This document shows, one piece after another, positions 28,109 through 36,430 of a stretch of 64,000 bases of DNA. The number at the start of each line of letters is the position of its first letter. Positions within the stretch are counted from its first letter, which is position 1. The translations under genes were made by a program, and so were the position numbers. Source of the DNA: Methylobacterium sp. E-066 (GTDB taxonomy: Bacteria; Pseudomonadota; Alphaproteobacteria; Rhizobiales; Beijerinckiaceae); NCBI RefSeq assembly GCF_022829635.1, contig NZ_JAKSYO010000115.1, positions 62,001 through 126,000 on the forward strand. The letters run 5' to 3'. The notes under the pieces are model-generated. The model was given only the letters and a program-made list of their open reading frames with translations. It made no database searches and was not told the origin of the DNA.

Positions 28109-28497
28109 TCTCGCGCCCCCGAAAATGCCGGCAGCCCGTCGCTGATCGGGTCCCAGTCGAGCTTGCTGCTAACCCATGTATGGTCCCGCGGCGGGACCCG
28201 GCTCGGTTCGTCGAGGCTCGCCGTCGTGATGTCGATCTCGTCGGGTGCGGACTCGGCTTCGTAGGTCAGGGAGGTGCCGCAGGTGCCGCAGAACCGGCGA
28301 AGGACCGCCGGGCTGGACCGGAACGCGGTGGGCGTCCCGGCGACGAACCGGAACGCGGAGCGCGGTACCGAGAACCACGCGACCTGCGCCGCCCCGACGA
28401 TCCGCCGGCAATCAGTGCAATGGCAGATCGTTTCATGGAACGGCTCAGCCCGGGCCTCGTAGCGGATTGCGCCGCAGTAGCATCCGCCGGTGAGCAT
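28087..28497 (-). CDS. GFA/CENP-V family zinc protein
   Basis: 136 residues with the glutathione-dependent formaldehyde-activating (Gfa) fold signature: GGCYCGAIRYEA, CHCTDCRR and FCGTCGTSL, i.e. three paired-cysteine zinc-binding motifs. Most members are not formaldehyde-activating enzymes in spite of the family name, and in this organism formaldehyde is handled by H4MPT, so the function is open. ATG 28497 has GGAGAA shortly upstream. It is 23 bp downstream of the CoA-ester lyase gene and may be co-transcribed with it. Confidence 0.85.
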   Translation of the reverse strand: MLTGGCYCGAIRYEARAEPFHETICHCTDCRRIVGAAQVAWFSVPRSAFRFVAGTPTAFRSSPAVLRRFCGTCGTSLTYEAESAPDEIDITTASLDEPSRVPPRDHTWVSSKLDWDPISDGLPAFSGARDSDRPSG

Positions 28498-28520
28498 GAT
28501 CTTCTCCGCGCTGCTGGCGC

Positions 28521-29414
28521 TCAGAACCCCTTGGCCTTGATCGCCTCGGACCAAGTGACGGCTCGGCGGTTCACCCCGAGATGCTGGCGCTCGTAGAGGC
28601 GGCCTTCGAGCTTGATCGCGCCGCGCTTGGCGTATTCCGGGCGCTCGAACGCCTCGATCACCAGCTTGGCCCGGCGCACCTCCTCCTCGGTCGGTGCGAA
28701 CGAGGCGTTGGCCGGCTCCAGCTGAGTCGGGTGGATCAGGGTCTTGCCGTCGAAGCCGAGGTCGCGGGCCTGGCGGCACTCGTCGCGGCAGCCCTCCGTA
28801 TCGGCGATGTCGTTGTAGACGCCGTCGAGGATCGCCAAGCCCTCGGCCCGGGCGGCGGCCAGCGCCATCATCATCCAGGGCAGCATCGGCACCCGGCCTG
28901 GCACGATCTTGGCCCAGGTGTCCTTGGCGAGGTCGTTGGTGCCGAGCACCAGGCAGGTCAGGCGCTTGCGCGGATCGCGCTTGGCCCGGGCGATCTCCTG
29001 GATGTTGAGGATCGAGGCCGGCGTCTCGATCATCGCCCAGACGGCAATGCTCTCGGGGGCGTCGAGGGATTCGAGCCGATCGGCGATGCTCTCCAGCACC
29101 GCCGGGGACGACACCTTCGGCATCAGGATCGCGTCGGGCTTGGCCTCGATGGCGGCGTGGAGGTCGGCCTCCCCCCAGGGGGTCTGAGGAGCGTTGACCC
29201 GGATCACCAGCTCGCGGCTGCCGTATGCGCCGCTCTTGACCGCGGCGCAGACCTGCTCGCGGGCGATCTCCTTCTCCTCCGGGCCGACCGCGTCCTCGAG
29301 GTCGAGGATGATGCTGTCCACCGGCAGGGTCTTGGCCTTGTCGAGCGCCCGCTGGTTCGAGCCGGGCATGTAGAGCACGCTCCGGCGCAGGCGCAGGTCG
29401 GTCGTCGTGGCCAT
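28521..29414 (-). CDS. CoA-ester lyase of the CitE/Mcl family, possibly (3S)-malyl-CoA thioesterase
   Basis: 297 residues of the HpcH/HpaI-CitE superfamily: RRSVLYMPGSNQRALDKA, the metal-site motif LDLEDAVGPEEK, LMPKVSSPAVL, MIETPASILN and GFDGKTLIHPTQLEPAN. The length and the opening match Mcl2-type malyl-CoA thioesterases and CitE-like lyases rather than the serine-cycle malyl-CoA lyase MclA. It would cleave or hydrolyse a malyl-CoA-type ester linked to the ethylmalonyl-CoA/serine cycles; this is an inference from family. ATG 29414 is preferred over ATG 29420 because GGGAG is 6 nt upstream of the former and abuts the latter. Confidence 0.8.
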   Translation of the reverse strand: MATTTDLRLRRSVLYMPGSNQRALDKAKTLPVDSIILDLEDAVGPEEKEIAREQVCAAVKSGAYGSRELVIRVNAPQTPWGEADLHAAIEAKPDAILMPKVSSPAVLESIADRLESLDAPESIAVWAMIETPASILNIQEIARAKRDPRKRLTCLVLGTNDLAKDTWAKIVPGRVPMLPWMMMALAAARAEGLAILDGVYNDIADTEGCRDECRQARDLGFDGKTLIHPTQLEPANASFAPTEEEVRRAKLVIEAFERPEYAKRGAIKLEGRLYERQHLGVNRRAVTWSEAIKAKGF

Positions 29415-29630
29415 GAGCATCTCCCGGGTGCGGCCGCTCCACGGCCGGTCTTCGTTGCACTGCACCCTAGAGCACGGGATTGGGCTGGCCACACCTTCGA
29501 TCGCTCGATCGGTGAGTCCCTGCGACGTTTGATACTACTCGCCGCCGCGCCGTATCCGGCCGCGCTTTGGTCATGTTCTCACGGATAAAGGCGGCCCGAG
29601 TCCAATCCTTGGATCCCGGGATCCGATACC

Positions 29631-29969
29631 ATGCGCCTGTTCTCGACCGTCTTCGTCCTGGCCGGCCTGGTCCTGGCCGGGGCGCCCGATCCCGCCCGGG
29701 CCCAAAGCCGGACGACCCTTGGGGTCGGCTCCGGCGCGGTCGCCGGCGCCCTGGTGGGTGGTCCGATCGGGGCTGTGGCCGGTGCCGTGGTCGGCGGGTT
29801 TGTCGGCAACTCGACCGAGCGTGGGCGGCGCCATGTCCGCCGGGGCCGGCGCTATGGCAGCCTCCGCCGGGCGCCGCAGCGGCGGGCCGAAGCCGAACTG
29901 CCGCGGACCACCGGGACGGTCGCCCGCGCAGCGCCGCCGGCCGCCACGGCCTGGAAGGATCCGCACTGA
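29631..29969 (+). CDS. Small exported glycine-zipper protein
   Basis: 112 residues: a signal peptide (MRLFSTVFVLAGLVLAGAP, cleavage near ARAQS), then a glycine-zipper membrane-like segment (GVGSGAVAGALVGGPIGAV and following GAVVGGFVG, about residues 31-60), then a basic arginine-rich tail (RGRRHVRRGRRYGS) and a low-complexity end. Glycine-zipper outer-membrane or periplasmic proteins of this type are common in alphaproteobacteria and have no assigned function. Nothing adjacent suggests a partner; its 3' end faces the MATE gene convergently, 29 bp apart. Confidence 0.7.
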   Translation: MRLFSTVFVLAGLVLAGAPDPARAQSRTTLGVGSGAVAGALVGGPIGAVAGAVVGGFVGNSTERGRRHVRRGRRYGSLRRAPQRRAEAELPRTTGTVARAAPPAATAWKDPH

Positions 29970-29998
29970 TCGACGCCGCGCCGAACTTTTGGCGACGA

Positions 29999-31378
29999 CT
30001 ACGCGAATTCTGACGCCGTTTTCCGGCCGGCCGACGGCGTCGGACGCTGAAACGTTGCGCGGGCCAGTCCTGGAAACGCGATCGCCTGGAACAGGCCCCG
30101 CGCCCCCAGGAAGGCCACGAAGGCCAGCCACAGGCCGGTATTGCCGAGACCCAGACCCTGGACCAGCGCCAGAACAGCGCCGTAGGCTGCGAGTGCGCCC
30201 GCCATCAGGTTGCGCATCGCCCGGGTCCAGGTGGCGCCGACATAGATCCCGTCATAGGCGAATGGCGCGGCGGCAGCGAGCGGCGCCAGAGCGGCGAGCG
30301 GCAGATAGGTTCTGGCGGTCTCGCGCACTGGCTCGCTGGTGGTGACGAAGTCGATGAAGCCCGCGCCGCCCGCGTAGGCGATCAAGCTGACCCCGATCCC
30401 GAAGCCCAGACACCAGCACAGACTCAAGCTGGAGGCCCTCCGGAACGCGTCCGCGTCCCGGGCGCCCACCGCCTGCCCGCACAGGGTCTCGGCCGCCGTG
30501 GCGAAGCCGTCGAGGAAGAACCCGCCGATCAAAAAGAGATTCCACAGGACGGAATTGGCCGCCAGGACCACGTCGCCCTGTCGGGCACCCAGCGCCGAGA
30601 ACAGCACGATGGCGGTGATCAACGCCAGGGTGCGCAGGATCACGTCGAGGTTGACGCTGAGCGTCCGGCGGAGCGCGGCCGCGTTCCGGAGGTCGCGCAG
30701 GGGCACCCGGAACGGGCGTGAGCCGAGCCGCGCCAGCACGATCAGCCCGAGGCCGAGCCCGGCCACCTCCGCGCACAAGGCCGCCAGCGCCGCGCCGGCG
30801 AGTCCCATCCCGAAGCCGAGGACGAAGGCCAGGGTCAGGCCGACATTGACCAGGTTGATCGCCACCTGGAGCAGCAGGCCGAGATCGGTCCGCCCACGCC
30901 CCACCACCGAGCCGAGCACGCCGTAGCTCGCCAGCACGAACGGGGCGGACAGGATGCGGATGTGGAAATAGGTCGCGAGGCCGTCGATCACCGCCGCGCT
31001 CGCGCCGCTCACCGCGAACGCGGCCTCGGCGATCGGCCATTGCAGCGCGACGAGGCTCAGGCCGATCACGGCGCCCGCCGCCAGCGCCCGGGCCAGGATG
31101 CGGTCGACTTCTGGTTCATCCTGGGCGCCGACCGCCTGGGCGGTCAGGCCCGCGGTCGCCATGCGGAGTGCCCCGAAGGACCAGAAGATCACGTCGAAGA
31201 TCACGGCCCCCAGCGCCACCGCGCCGAGCAGGGCCGCGTCGCCGAGCCGGCCGATCACGGCGGCGCCGACGAAGCCGAGCATCGGCGTCGTGACGTTGGC
31301 CAGCGTCATCGGCAGGGCCAGAGCCAACACGCGGCGATGCGTCGGCAAGACCGGTGAGGCGGCAGGCGGATGCGTCAT
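29999..31378 (-). CDS. MATE-family efflux transporter (DinF-like)
   Basis: Cation-coupled multidrug/metabolite exporter of the inner membrane. The 459-residue protein has twelve predicted helices in two MATE repeats: ALALPMTLANVTTPMLGFVG and FWSFGALRMATAGLTAQAVG in the first half, and VLWNLFLIGGFFLDGFATAA with ETLCGQAVGARD in the second, the last being the hallmark duplicated motif. The sequence resembles the DinF branch. Upstream neighbour is a small membrane protein on the same strand. Substrate unknown. Confidence 0.9.
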   Translation of the reverse strand: MTHPPAASPVLPTHRRVLALALPMTLANVTTPMLGFVGAAVIGRLGDAALLGAVALGAVIFDVIFWSFGALRMATAGLTAQAVGAQDEPEVDRILARALAAGAVIGLSLVALQWPIAEAAFAVSGASAAVIDGLATYFHIRILSAPFVLASYGVLGSVVGRGRTDLGLLLQVAINLVNVGLTLAFVLGFGMGLAGAALAALCAEVAGLGLGLIVLARLGSRPFRVPLRDLRNAAALRRTLSVNLDVILRTLALITAIVLFSALGARQGDVVLAANSVLWNLFLIGGFFLDGFATAAETLCGQAVGARDADAFRRASSLSLCWCLGFGIGVSLIAYAGGAGFIDFVTTSEPVRETARTYLPLAALAPLAAAAPFAYDGIYVGATWTRAMRNLMAGALAAYGAVLALVQGLGLGNTGLWLAFVAFLGARGLFQAIAFPGLARATFQRPTPSAGRKTASEFA

Positions 31379-31420
31379 GCCGCGACCTAAACAGATGTGA
31401 ACGATTCGTGAACTGTCCGG

Positions 31421-31765
31421 TCAGCGCGAGGCGGCGAACAGGCGCGAGATCAGCCAGAGCGGGATGACCACGACCGCGCCCGCGACGATCCAGCCGCCGA
31501 AATCGTGCAGCGAAGCGAGGCCGATCTCCAGGAGCGCCCGGGCCGAATCGTAGATGTGCCAGAACAGCCGGCCCGGCGTCAGGCCGAGCATCGACATGAA
31601 GGCGCCGACCAGCACCGACAGGAACAGCAGGCGCAGGAACACGCCGGCGGGCGAGCCGCCGAGGAATCGGCGCAGCGCCGAGGCGCGCGGTGGGTACACC
31701 TCAGCGCCATAGGCGTCGTTCGGCGGCGGGGCACCGTGTCGGCGCCGGTCGTGATCGACGAGCAT
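31421..31765 (-). CDS. Small membrane protein, DUF6460-like
   Basis: About 114 residues. A polar N-terminus (MLVDHDRRRHGAPPPNDAYG) precedes two hydrophobic helices (VFLRLLFLSVLVGAFMSMLG, about 46-65, and GGWIVAGAVVVIPLWLISRL at the C-terminus) with RLFWHIYDSARALLEIG between. The pattern fits a family of alphaproteobacterial inner-membrane proteins of unknown role (DUF6460 by recall). ATG 31765 is supported by AGGA 5 nt away; an in-frame start at 31837 lengthens a non-conserved part. Confidence 0.65.
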   Translation of the reverse strand: MLVDHDRRRHGAPPPNDAYGAEVYPPRASALRRFLGGSPAGVFLRLLFLSVLVGAFMSMLGLTPGRLFWHIYDSARALLEIGLASLHDFGGWIVAGAVVVIPLWLISRLFAASR

Positions 31766-31967
31766 CGCGTCCTCATGAAACCAGAGGCTGTCCGGATCGG
31801 CGACGAAACCGGCGGAACCGTGGCCGTCGCACCACACCGCCTCGAAACCGGATCCCGGATCGAACGTTAGCGGGTTTCACCCACGGACCCGAGATGGCAA
31901 GCGAGACCCGTCCCGCCAAGATGCCGGGAATGGCCGCGGGACAAAGCCGACGGGGACGAGACCCAGC

Positions 31968-32924
31968 ATGATCGACCACGCCTTGTTCGACCCGGCGACG
32001 ATCGATCCCGAGACGCTTCGGCTCAATGCCGAGATCGTCGCGGCGTACGCCGCCCTGCCCGATCCCTGGTCGCTGCCGATCGACGAGGTGCGCACCCGCC
32101 GCCGCGCCGGAACCAAGGCGGCGCCGGCGATGCCGCACAGTGCCCGGGCCGAATGGCTGACGATCGAGGGCCCCGGTGGTCCGCTCAAGCTCCGGGTGAT
32201 CCGCCCGAAGGCCGCCGCAAAGCTGCGGGGCGCCTATCTGCACATTCACCGCGGCGGCTGGGTCTGGGGCGCCGCTGACGAGCAGGATCCCTGGCTGGAG
32301 CGCATCGCCGATGCCTGCGGTTTCGTGGTGCTGTCGGTGGAGTACCGGCTTGCCCCCGAGCATCCCTACCCGGCCGCCCTCCTCGATTGCGAGGCCGCGG
32401 CGCTCTGGCTCGCTGGCCCGGGCCGAACCGAATTCGGCATCCATGCACTGACGATCGGCGGCGAGTCGGTCGGTGCCCATCTCGCCGTGATGGTGCTGCT
32501 GCGTCTGCGCGACCTGCACAACCAGCCGCGGGCGTTCCGCGGCGCCAATCTCAATGCCGGCTTCTACGATCTCGGTCTGACCCCCTCGGTGCGCAACTGG
32601 GGCGATGAGCGGCTCGTCGTGAACACCCTCGATCTGACCAAATTCGCCGACGGCTATGTCCGCGACGGGATCGATCGCCGCCGCCCGGACGTGTCGCCGA
32701 TCTATGCCGACCTCAAGGGCCTGCCGCCCGCCCTGTTCACCATCGGCACCGCTGACCCGCTGCTGGACGATACGCTGTACATGTCGGCGCGCTGGGCAGC
32801 GGCGGGCAATGGCGGCCACACCGCGATCTATCCGGGCGGCTGCCACGTCTTCGCTCGGTACCCGAGCGCGATGAGCGAGCGTGCCCTGGAGCTGAGCGAC
32901 CGTTTCCTGATGGCCCTGGCCTGA
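31968..32924 (+). CDS. Alpha/beta-hydrolase, hormone-sensitive-lipase-type esterase
   Basis: 318 residues with the HSL/acetyl-hydrolase layout: the oxyanion motif HIHRGGWVWG, the nucleophile elbow GGESVG (Ser167), an acid in GTADPLLDD and the catalytic His in GGCHVF near the C-terminus. The first Gly of the usual HGGG is replaced by Arg (HRGG). It hydrolyses short-chain carboxyl esters by family; the natural substrate is unknown. Its TGA stop lies at the very beginning of the Lhr-type helicase frame (CTGA overlap), so the two may be co-expressed despite unrelated functions. Confidence 0.85.
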   Translation: MIDHALFDPATIDPETLRLNAEIVAAYAALPDPWSLPIDEVRTRRRAGTKAAPAMPHSARAEWLTIEGPGGPLKLRVIRPKAAAKLRGAYLHIHRGGWVWGAADEQDPWLERIADACGFVVLSVEYRLAPEHPYPAALLDCEAAALWLAGPGRTEFGIHALTIGGESVGAHLAVMVLLRLRDLHNQPRAFRGANLNAGFYDLGLTPSVRNWGDERLVVNTLDLTKFADGYVRDGIDRRRPDVSPIYADLKGLPPALFTIGTADPLLDDTLYMSARWAAAGNGGHTAIYPGGCHVFARYPSAMSERALELSDRFLMALA

Positions 32925-35668
32925 GCGACCCGTCCGAGATCCTGCCGCCGGCCTTCCGGGCGTGGTTCGCCGCGCGTGGCTGGACGCCCCGGCCGCACCA
33001 GATCGATCTCCTGCGGATCGTCCGCGCCGGCCGCTCGGCCCTGCTGGTGGCGCCGACCGGAGCCGGCAAGACGCTCGCAGGCTTCTTGCCGAGCCTCGTT
33101 GCCCTGTCGGAGCGGGCGGGCGCAAAACCCGCTCCCAAGGCCGCGAAGGGGTTGCACACCCTCTACATCTCGCCGCTGAAGGCGCTGGCGGTCGACATCG
33201 CCCGCAACCTCGATGCGCCGATCGCCCAGATTGACCTGCCGGTGCGGGTCGAGACCCGGACCGGCGACACCCCGGCGCACAAGCGCACCCGCCAGATCAG
33301 CCGTCCGCCCGACATCCTGCTGACCACGCCCGAGCAGCTGGCGCTGCTGATCGCCCATCGCGACGCCGCCGAATTCTTCTCCGGCCTGCGCTGCGTCATC
33401 CTCGACGAGCTGCACGCCCTCGTGACCTCGAAGCGCGGCGACCTGCTCTCCCTGGCGCTCGCCCGGCTGCACCGTCTGAGCCCGGACCTGGCGGCGATCG
33501 GCCTGTCCGCCACCGTCCGAGAGCCGGACGAATTGCGAAAATATCTGGTGCCGCAGGTGCTGGGTCCCGCCTCTGCGGGCGGTCGGATCCACACATCCCC
33601 GAACGAGGCGCAGGTCCCCTCTCCCGTGCGGGAGAGGGACAGGGAGAGGGATGCGACCTCTCCGGAAAACCCTGGTCCCTCACCCCAACCCTCTCCCGCA
33701 CGGGAGAGGGGGCGCGTCGCGGTCTCGGCGCTCGATGACGTCGCACGCACGACCCAGGCGCCTCTCCCTCCCTTCCCCGCAGAGGGGGGAGGGAATGCGA
33801 AGTCCCCCATGGCCGACCTCGTCACAGTCCAGGGCGGCGCCAAGGCTGACCTGCGCATGCTCGATCTCGGCCGGTCGCTGCCGATTGCGGGGCACACAGC
33901 CTGGCACTCGATGCCGGCGATCTACGACCTGATCCGCGAGCACCGCACGACCCTGGTCTTCGTCAACACCCGGCTCCAGGCCGAATACACCTTCCAGGAG
34001 CTGTGGCGGCTCAACGACGACGCGCTGCCGATCGCGATCCATCACGGCTCGCTGGACGCGCAGCAGCGCCGCCGGGTCGAGGCCGCCATGGCGGCGGGCC
34101 AGCTGCGGGCGATCGTCTGCACCGCGACCCTCGATCTCGGCATCGACTGGGGCAACGTCGATCTCGTGGTCAATGTCGGGGCGCCCAAGGGCGCGAGCCG
34201 GATCATGCAGCGGATCGGCCGGGCCAACCACCGCATGGACGAGCCGTCGAAGGCCTATCTGGTGCCGGGCAACCGCTTCGAGATGCTGGAGTGCCAGGCG
34301 GCGCTCGACGCCGTCGAGGAGGCTGCGCAGGACACCCCCGACGCGCGGCTCGGCGCCCTCGACGTGCTCGCCCAGCACGTGCTCGGAATGGCCTGCGCCG
34401 ACGCGTTCGATCCGCTGGGCCTCTATGACGAGATCGTCTCCGCTTCGCCTTATACCGGCCTGACCTGGGAATCGTTCGAGCAGGTCGTCGATTACGTGGC
34501 GACCGGCGGCTACGCCCTGCGCGCCTATGAGCGCTTCGCCAAGATCCTGCGCGGGCCCGATGGGCTGTGGCGGGTGCGGGATGCCCGCACCGCCCAGGCC
34601 TACCGGATGAATGTCGGCACCATCGTCGAGGCGGCGCGGGTGCGGGTGCGTCTCGGCCGGACCCTGCGCGGCAAGCCCGGCGCGGTCCTGCCGAAGGGTG
34701 GCCGCGTGCTCGGCGAGATCGAGGACGAGTTCGCCGACACGCTCACGATCGGCGACACCTTCCTGTTCGCCGGCGAGACCCTGCGCTTCGAGGGGCTGGC
34801 CGAGGACGAGGCCCTGGTGACGCGCGCGCCGCTCGGAACCGACCCGGCGATCCCCTCCTATGCCGGCGCGAAATTCCCGCTCTCGACCTTTTTGGCCGAG
34901 CGGGTCCGGGCGATCATCGCCGACCCGTTCGAATGGGACCGGCTGCCGAAGCAGATCGGCGATTACCTGCAGCAGCAGCGTCGCCGCTCGGTCCTGCCGG
35001 GCGAGCGCGACCTGCTGGTCGAGACCTTCCCGCGGGGCAAGCGCCATTACCTCACCGCCTTCCCGTTCGAGGGGCGGCTGGCGCACCAGACGCTCGGCAT
35101 GCTGCTCACCCGCCGGCTGGAACGCGACGGCCTGCGTCCCCTCGGCTTCGCGGCGAACGATTACGGCATCGCGATCTGGACCACCCGCGACGTGTCCGAG
35201 CGGGCGGCGCTCGATCCCGACTTCATCGGCGATCTGTTCGCGGTCGACATGCTGGGCGACGACCTGGAGGCGTGGCTCGACGAATCGGCGATGATGAAGC
35301 GCACCTTCCGGCAATGCGCGGTGATCGCTGGGCTGATCGAGCGCCACCATCCGGGGCTGAAGAAGTCGGGCCGGCAGGTCACGATCTCCACGGACCTGAT
35401 CTACGACGTGCTGCGCAAGCACCAGCCGGACCACCTCCTGCTCCGGGCGGCACGGCAGGATGCGGCAACCGGACTCCTCGACGTGAGGCGCCTCGGCATG
35501 ATGCTAGAGCGCATCCAGGGGCGAATCATCCACAGGGCTCTCGATCGGGTCTCGCCGCTCTCCGTATCCGTGATGCTCGAGATCGGGCGCGAGCGGGTCT
35601 ACGGCGAGGGTGCCGACGAGATCCTGGCCGAGGCAGAGGCCGAGCTTCTTCAGGAGGCTCTGTCCTGA
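32921..35668 (+). CDS. Ligase-associated Lhr-type DEXH DNA helicase with in-frame palindrome insert
   Basis: Large superfamily 2 helicase of the bacterial Lhr/ligase-associated class, acting in DNA repair. Domains: Q-motif region (GWTPRPHQIDLL), Walker A in APTGAGKT (about residue 45), DELHAL (motif II), GLSATV (motif III), VFVNTR (IV), and RIGRANHR (motif VI), then a winged-helix and Lhr-core C-terminus. Residues about 220-295 are not family-like: they are translated palindromic DNA (33614-33712 and a second fragment to about 33808). No ATG, GTG or TTG precedes the conserved N-terminus in frame; the nearest, GTG 33047, would delete the Q-motif and part of the Walker region. CTG 32921, overlapping the esterase stop, is the best candidate start. 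PdeM follows. Confidence 0.8.
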   Translation: MSDPSEILPPAFRAWFAARGWTPRPHQIDLLRIVRAGRSALLVAPTGAGKTLAGFLPSLVALSERAGAKPAPKAAKGLHTLYISPLKALAVDIARNLDAPIAQIDLPVRVETRTGDTPAHKRTRQISRPPDILLTTPEQLALLIAHRDAAEFFSGLRCVILDELHALVTSKRGDLLSLALARLHRLSPDLAAIGLSATVREPDELRKYLVPQVLGPASAGGRIHTSPNEAQVPSPVRERDRERDATSPENPGPSPQPSPARERGRVAVSALDDVARTTQAPLPPFPAEGGGNAKSPMADLVTVQGGAKADLRMLDLGRSLPIAGHTAWHSMPAIYDLIREHRTTLVFVNTRLQAEYTFQELWRLNDDALPIAIHHGSLDAQQRRRVEAAMAAGQLRAIVCTATLDLGIDWGNVDLVVNVGAPKGASRIMQRIGRANHRMDEPSKAYLVPGNRFEMLECQAALDAVEEAAQDTPDARLGALDVLAQHVLGMACADAFDPLGLYDEIVSASPYTGLTWESFEQVVDYVATGGYALRAYERFAKILRGPDGLWRVRDARTAQAYRMNVGTIVEAARVRVRLGRTLRGKPGAVLPKGGRVLGEIEDEFADTLTIGDTFLFAGETLRFEGLAEDEALVTRAPLGTDPAIPSYAGAKFPLSTFLAERVRAIIADPFEWDRLPKQIGDYLQQQRRRSVLPGERDLLVETFPRGKRHYLTAFPFEGRLAHQTLGMLLTRRLERDGLRPLGFAANDYGIAIWTTRDVSERAALDPDFIGDLFAVDMLGDDLEAWLDESAMMKRTFRQCAVIAGLIERHHPGLKKSGRQVTISTDLIYDVLRKHQPDHLLLRAARQDAATGLLDVRRLGMMLERIQGRIIHRALDRVSPLSVSVMLEIGRERVYGEGADEILAEAEAELLQEALS
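33614..33712. repeat. 99-bp palindrome, family B, inside the helicase gene
   Basis: Ends in near-perfect inverted repeats (GTCCCCTCTCCCGTGCGGGA at the left, CTCTCCCGCACGGGAGAG at the right) and is the same length as the copies at 45698-45796 and 53053-53151. 99 is a multiple of three and the traversed frame has no stop, so the gene stays open and encodes a Pro/Arg/Glu-rich stretch (PSPVRERDRERDATSPEN). A second, unrelated palindrome fragment follows at 33758-33808. Confidence 0.88.
33758..33808. repeat. Fragment of a family-C palindrome in the helicase gene
   Basis: The segment around CCTCCCTTCCCCGCAGAGGG is the self-complementary core also seen at the ends of the 9634-9812 element. Together with the 99-bp repeat it makes up most of the roughly 240-bp in-frame insert in the helicase gene. 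Confidence 0.65.
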
Positions 35669-36423
35669 CCGGCGATCCGCCCTCCCCCTTTGAGACCGAG
35701 GATGCGATCTTGGCGGCCGGCCTGAGACTCGAGAAGACTCACAAGCACCCGACCCTGCTGCTCGCGGGCGAGACCCTGATGCTCGACCTCTGCGGCGGCG
35801 TGTGGCTGCCGGAGCATCGCACCCTGATCGTGTCCGATCTCCACCTGGAGAAGGGCTCGTCCTACGCCGCCCGGACCGGCCAGTTCCTGCCGCCCTACGA
35901 CACCCGCGAGACCCTGGCCTGCCTGCACGAGGCGGTGATCCGGCACGATCCGGCCCGGGTGGTCGCGCTCGGCGATTCCTTCCACGATCACCGGGGGCCG
36001 GAGCGCATGGAGCCGGGCGACCGGGCCATGGTGGCGGCCCTGCAAGAGGGCCGGGACTGGGTCTGGATCGCCGGCAACCACGATGCGGCGGTGAGCGAGG
36101 GCGTTGGCGGCCGCTACGCCGACGCGCTGGCCCTCGGCGGGCTCATCCTGCGCCACGAGCCGAGCCCCGAACTCGTGCCCGGCGAGATCGCCGGTCATCT
36201 CCATCCTTGCGGCAAGGTCGCGATGCGTGGCCGCGCGGTCCGCCGGCGCTGCTTCGTCTCCGACGGCACCCGCTTGGTGATGCCGGCCTTCGGCGCCTTT
36301 GCGGGCGGGCTGAACGTCCGCGACCGCGCGATCGAGGGCCTGTTCCCGAACGGGTTCACGGCCCACCTGCTCGGGGACGGGCGGGTTTTTTCCATCGGCC
36401 GGGCGCAGCTCGCCCGGGACTGA
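35665..36423 (+). CDS. pdeM: Ligase-associated DNA-damage-response endonuclease PdeM
   Basis: Calcineurin-like metallophosphoesterase of about 250 residues. The metal-binding blocks are in order: SDLHLEKGSS, VVALGDSFHDHRG, WIAGNHD, and EIAGHLHP with the C-terminal FVSDGTRLVMPAFGAFAGG. PdeM-type proteins are encoded next to ligase-associated helicases and an ATP-dependent ligase; only the helicase is here. Start: CTG 35665 overlaps the helicase stop (CTGA) and has a perfect AGGAGG 7 nt upstream; TTG 35710 and ATG 35779 are alternatives that shorten the N-terminus. Longer upstream extensions are out-of-frame reading of the helicase gene. Confidence 0.82.
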   Translation: MTGDPPSPFETEDAILAAGLRLEKTHKHPTLLLAGETLMLDLCGGVWLPEHRTLIVSDLHLEKGSSYAARTGQFLPPYDTRETLACLHEAVIRHDPARVVALGDSFHDHRGPERMEPGDRAMVAALQEGRDWVWIAGNHDAAVSEGVGGRYADALALGGLILRHEPSPELVPGEIAGHLHPCGKVAMRGRAVRRRCFVSDGTRLVMPAFGAFAGGLNVRDRAIEGLFPNGFTAHLLGDGRVFSIGRAQLARD

Positions 36424-36430
36424 CCGGCGC

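Noticed and set aside
34567..36423. 618-codon extension of PdeM inside the helicase gene
   Set aside because: The extension is an alternate phase of the helicase; only the part after 35665 has metallophosphatase motifs.
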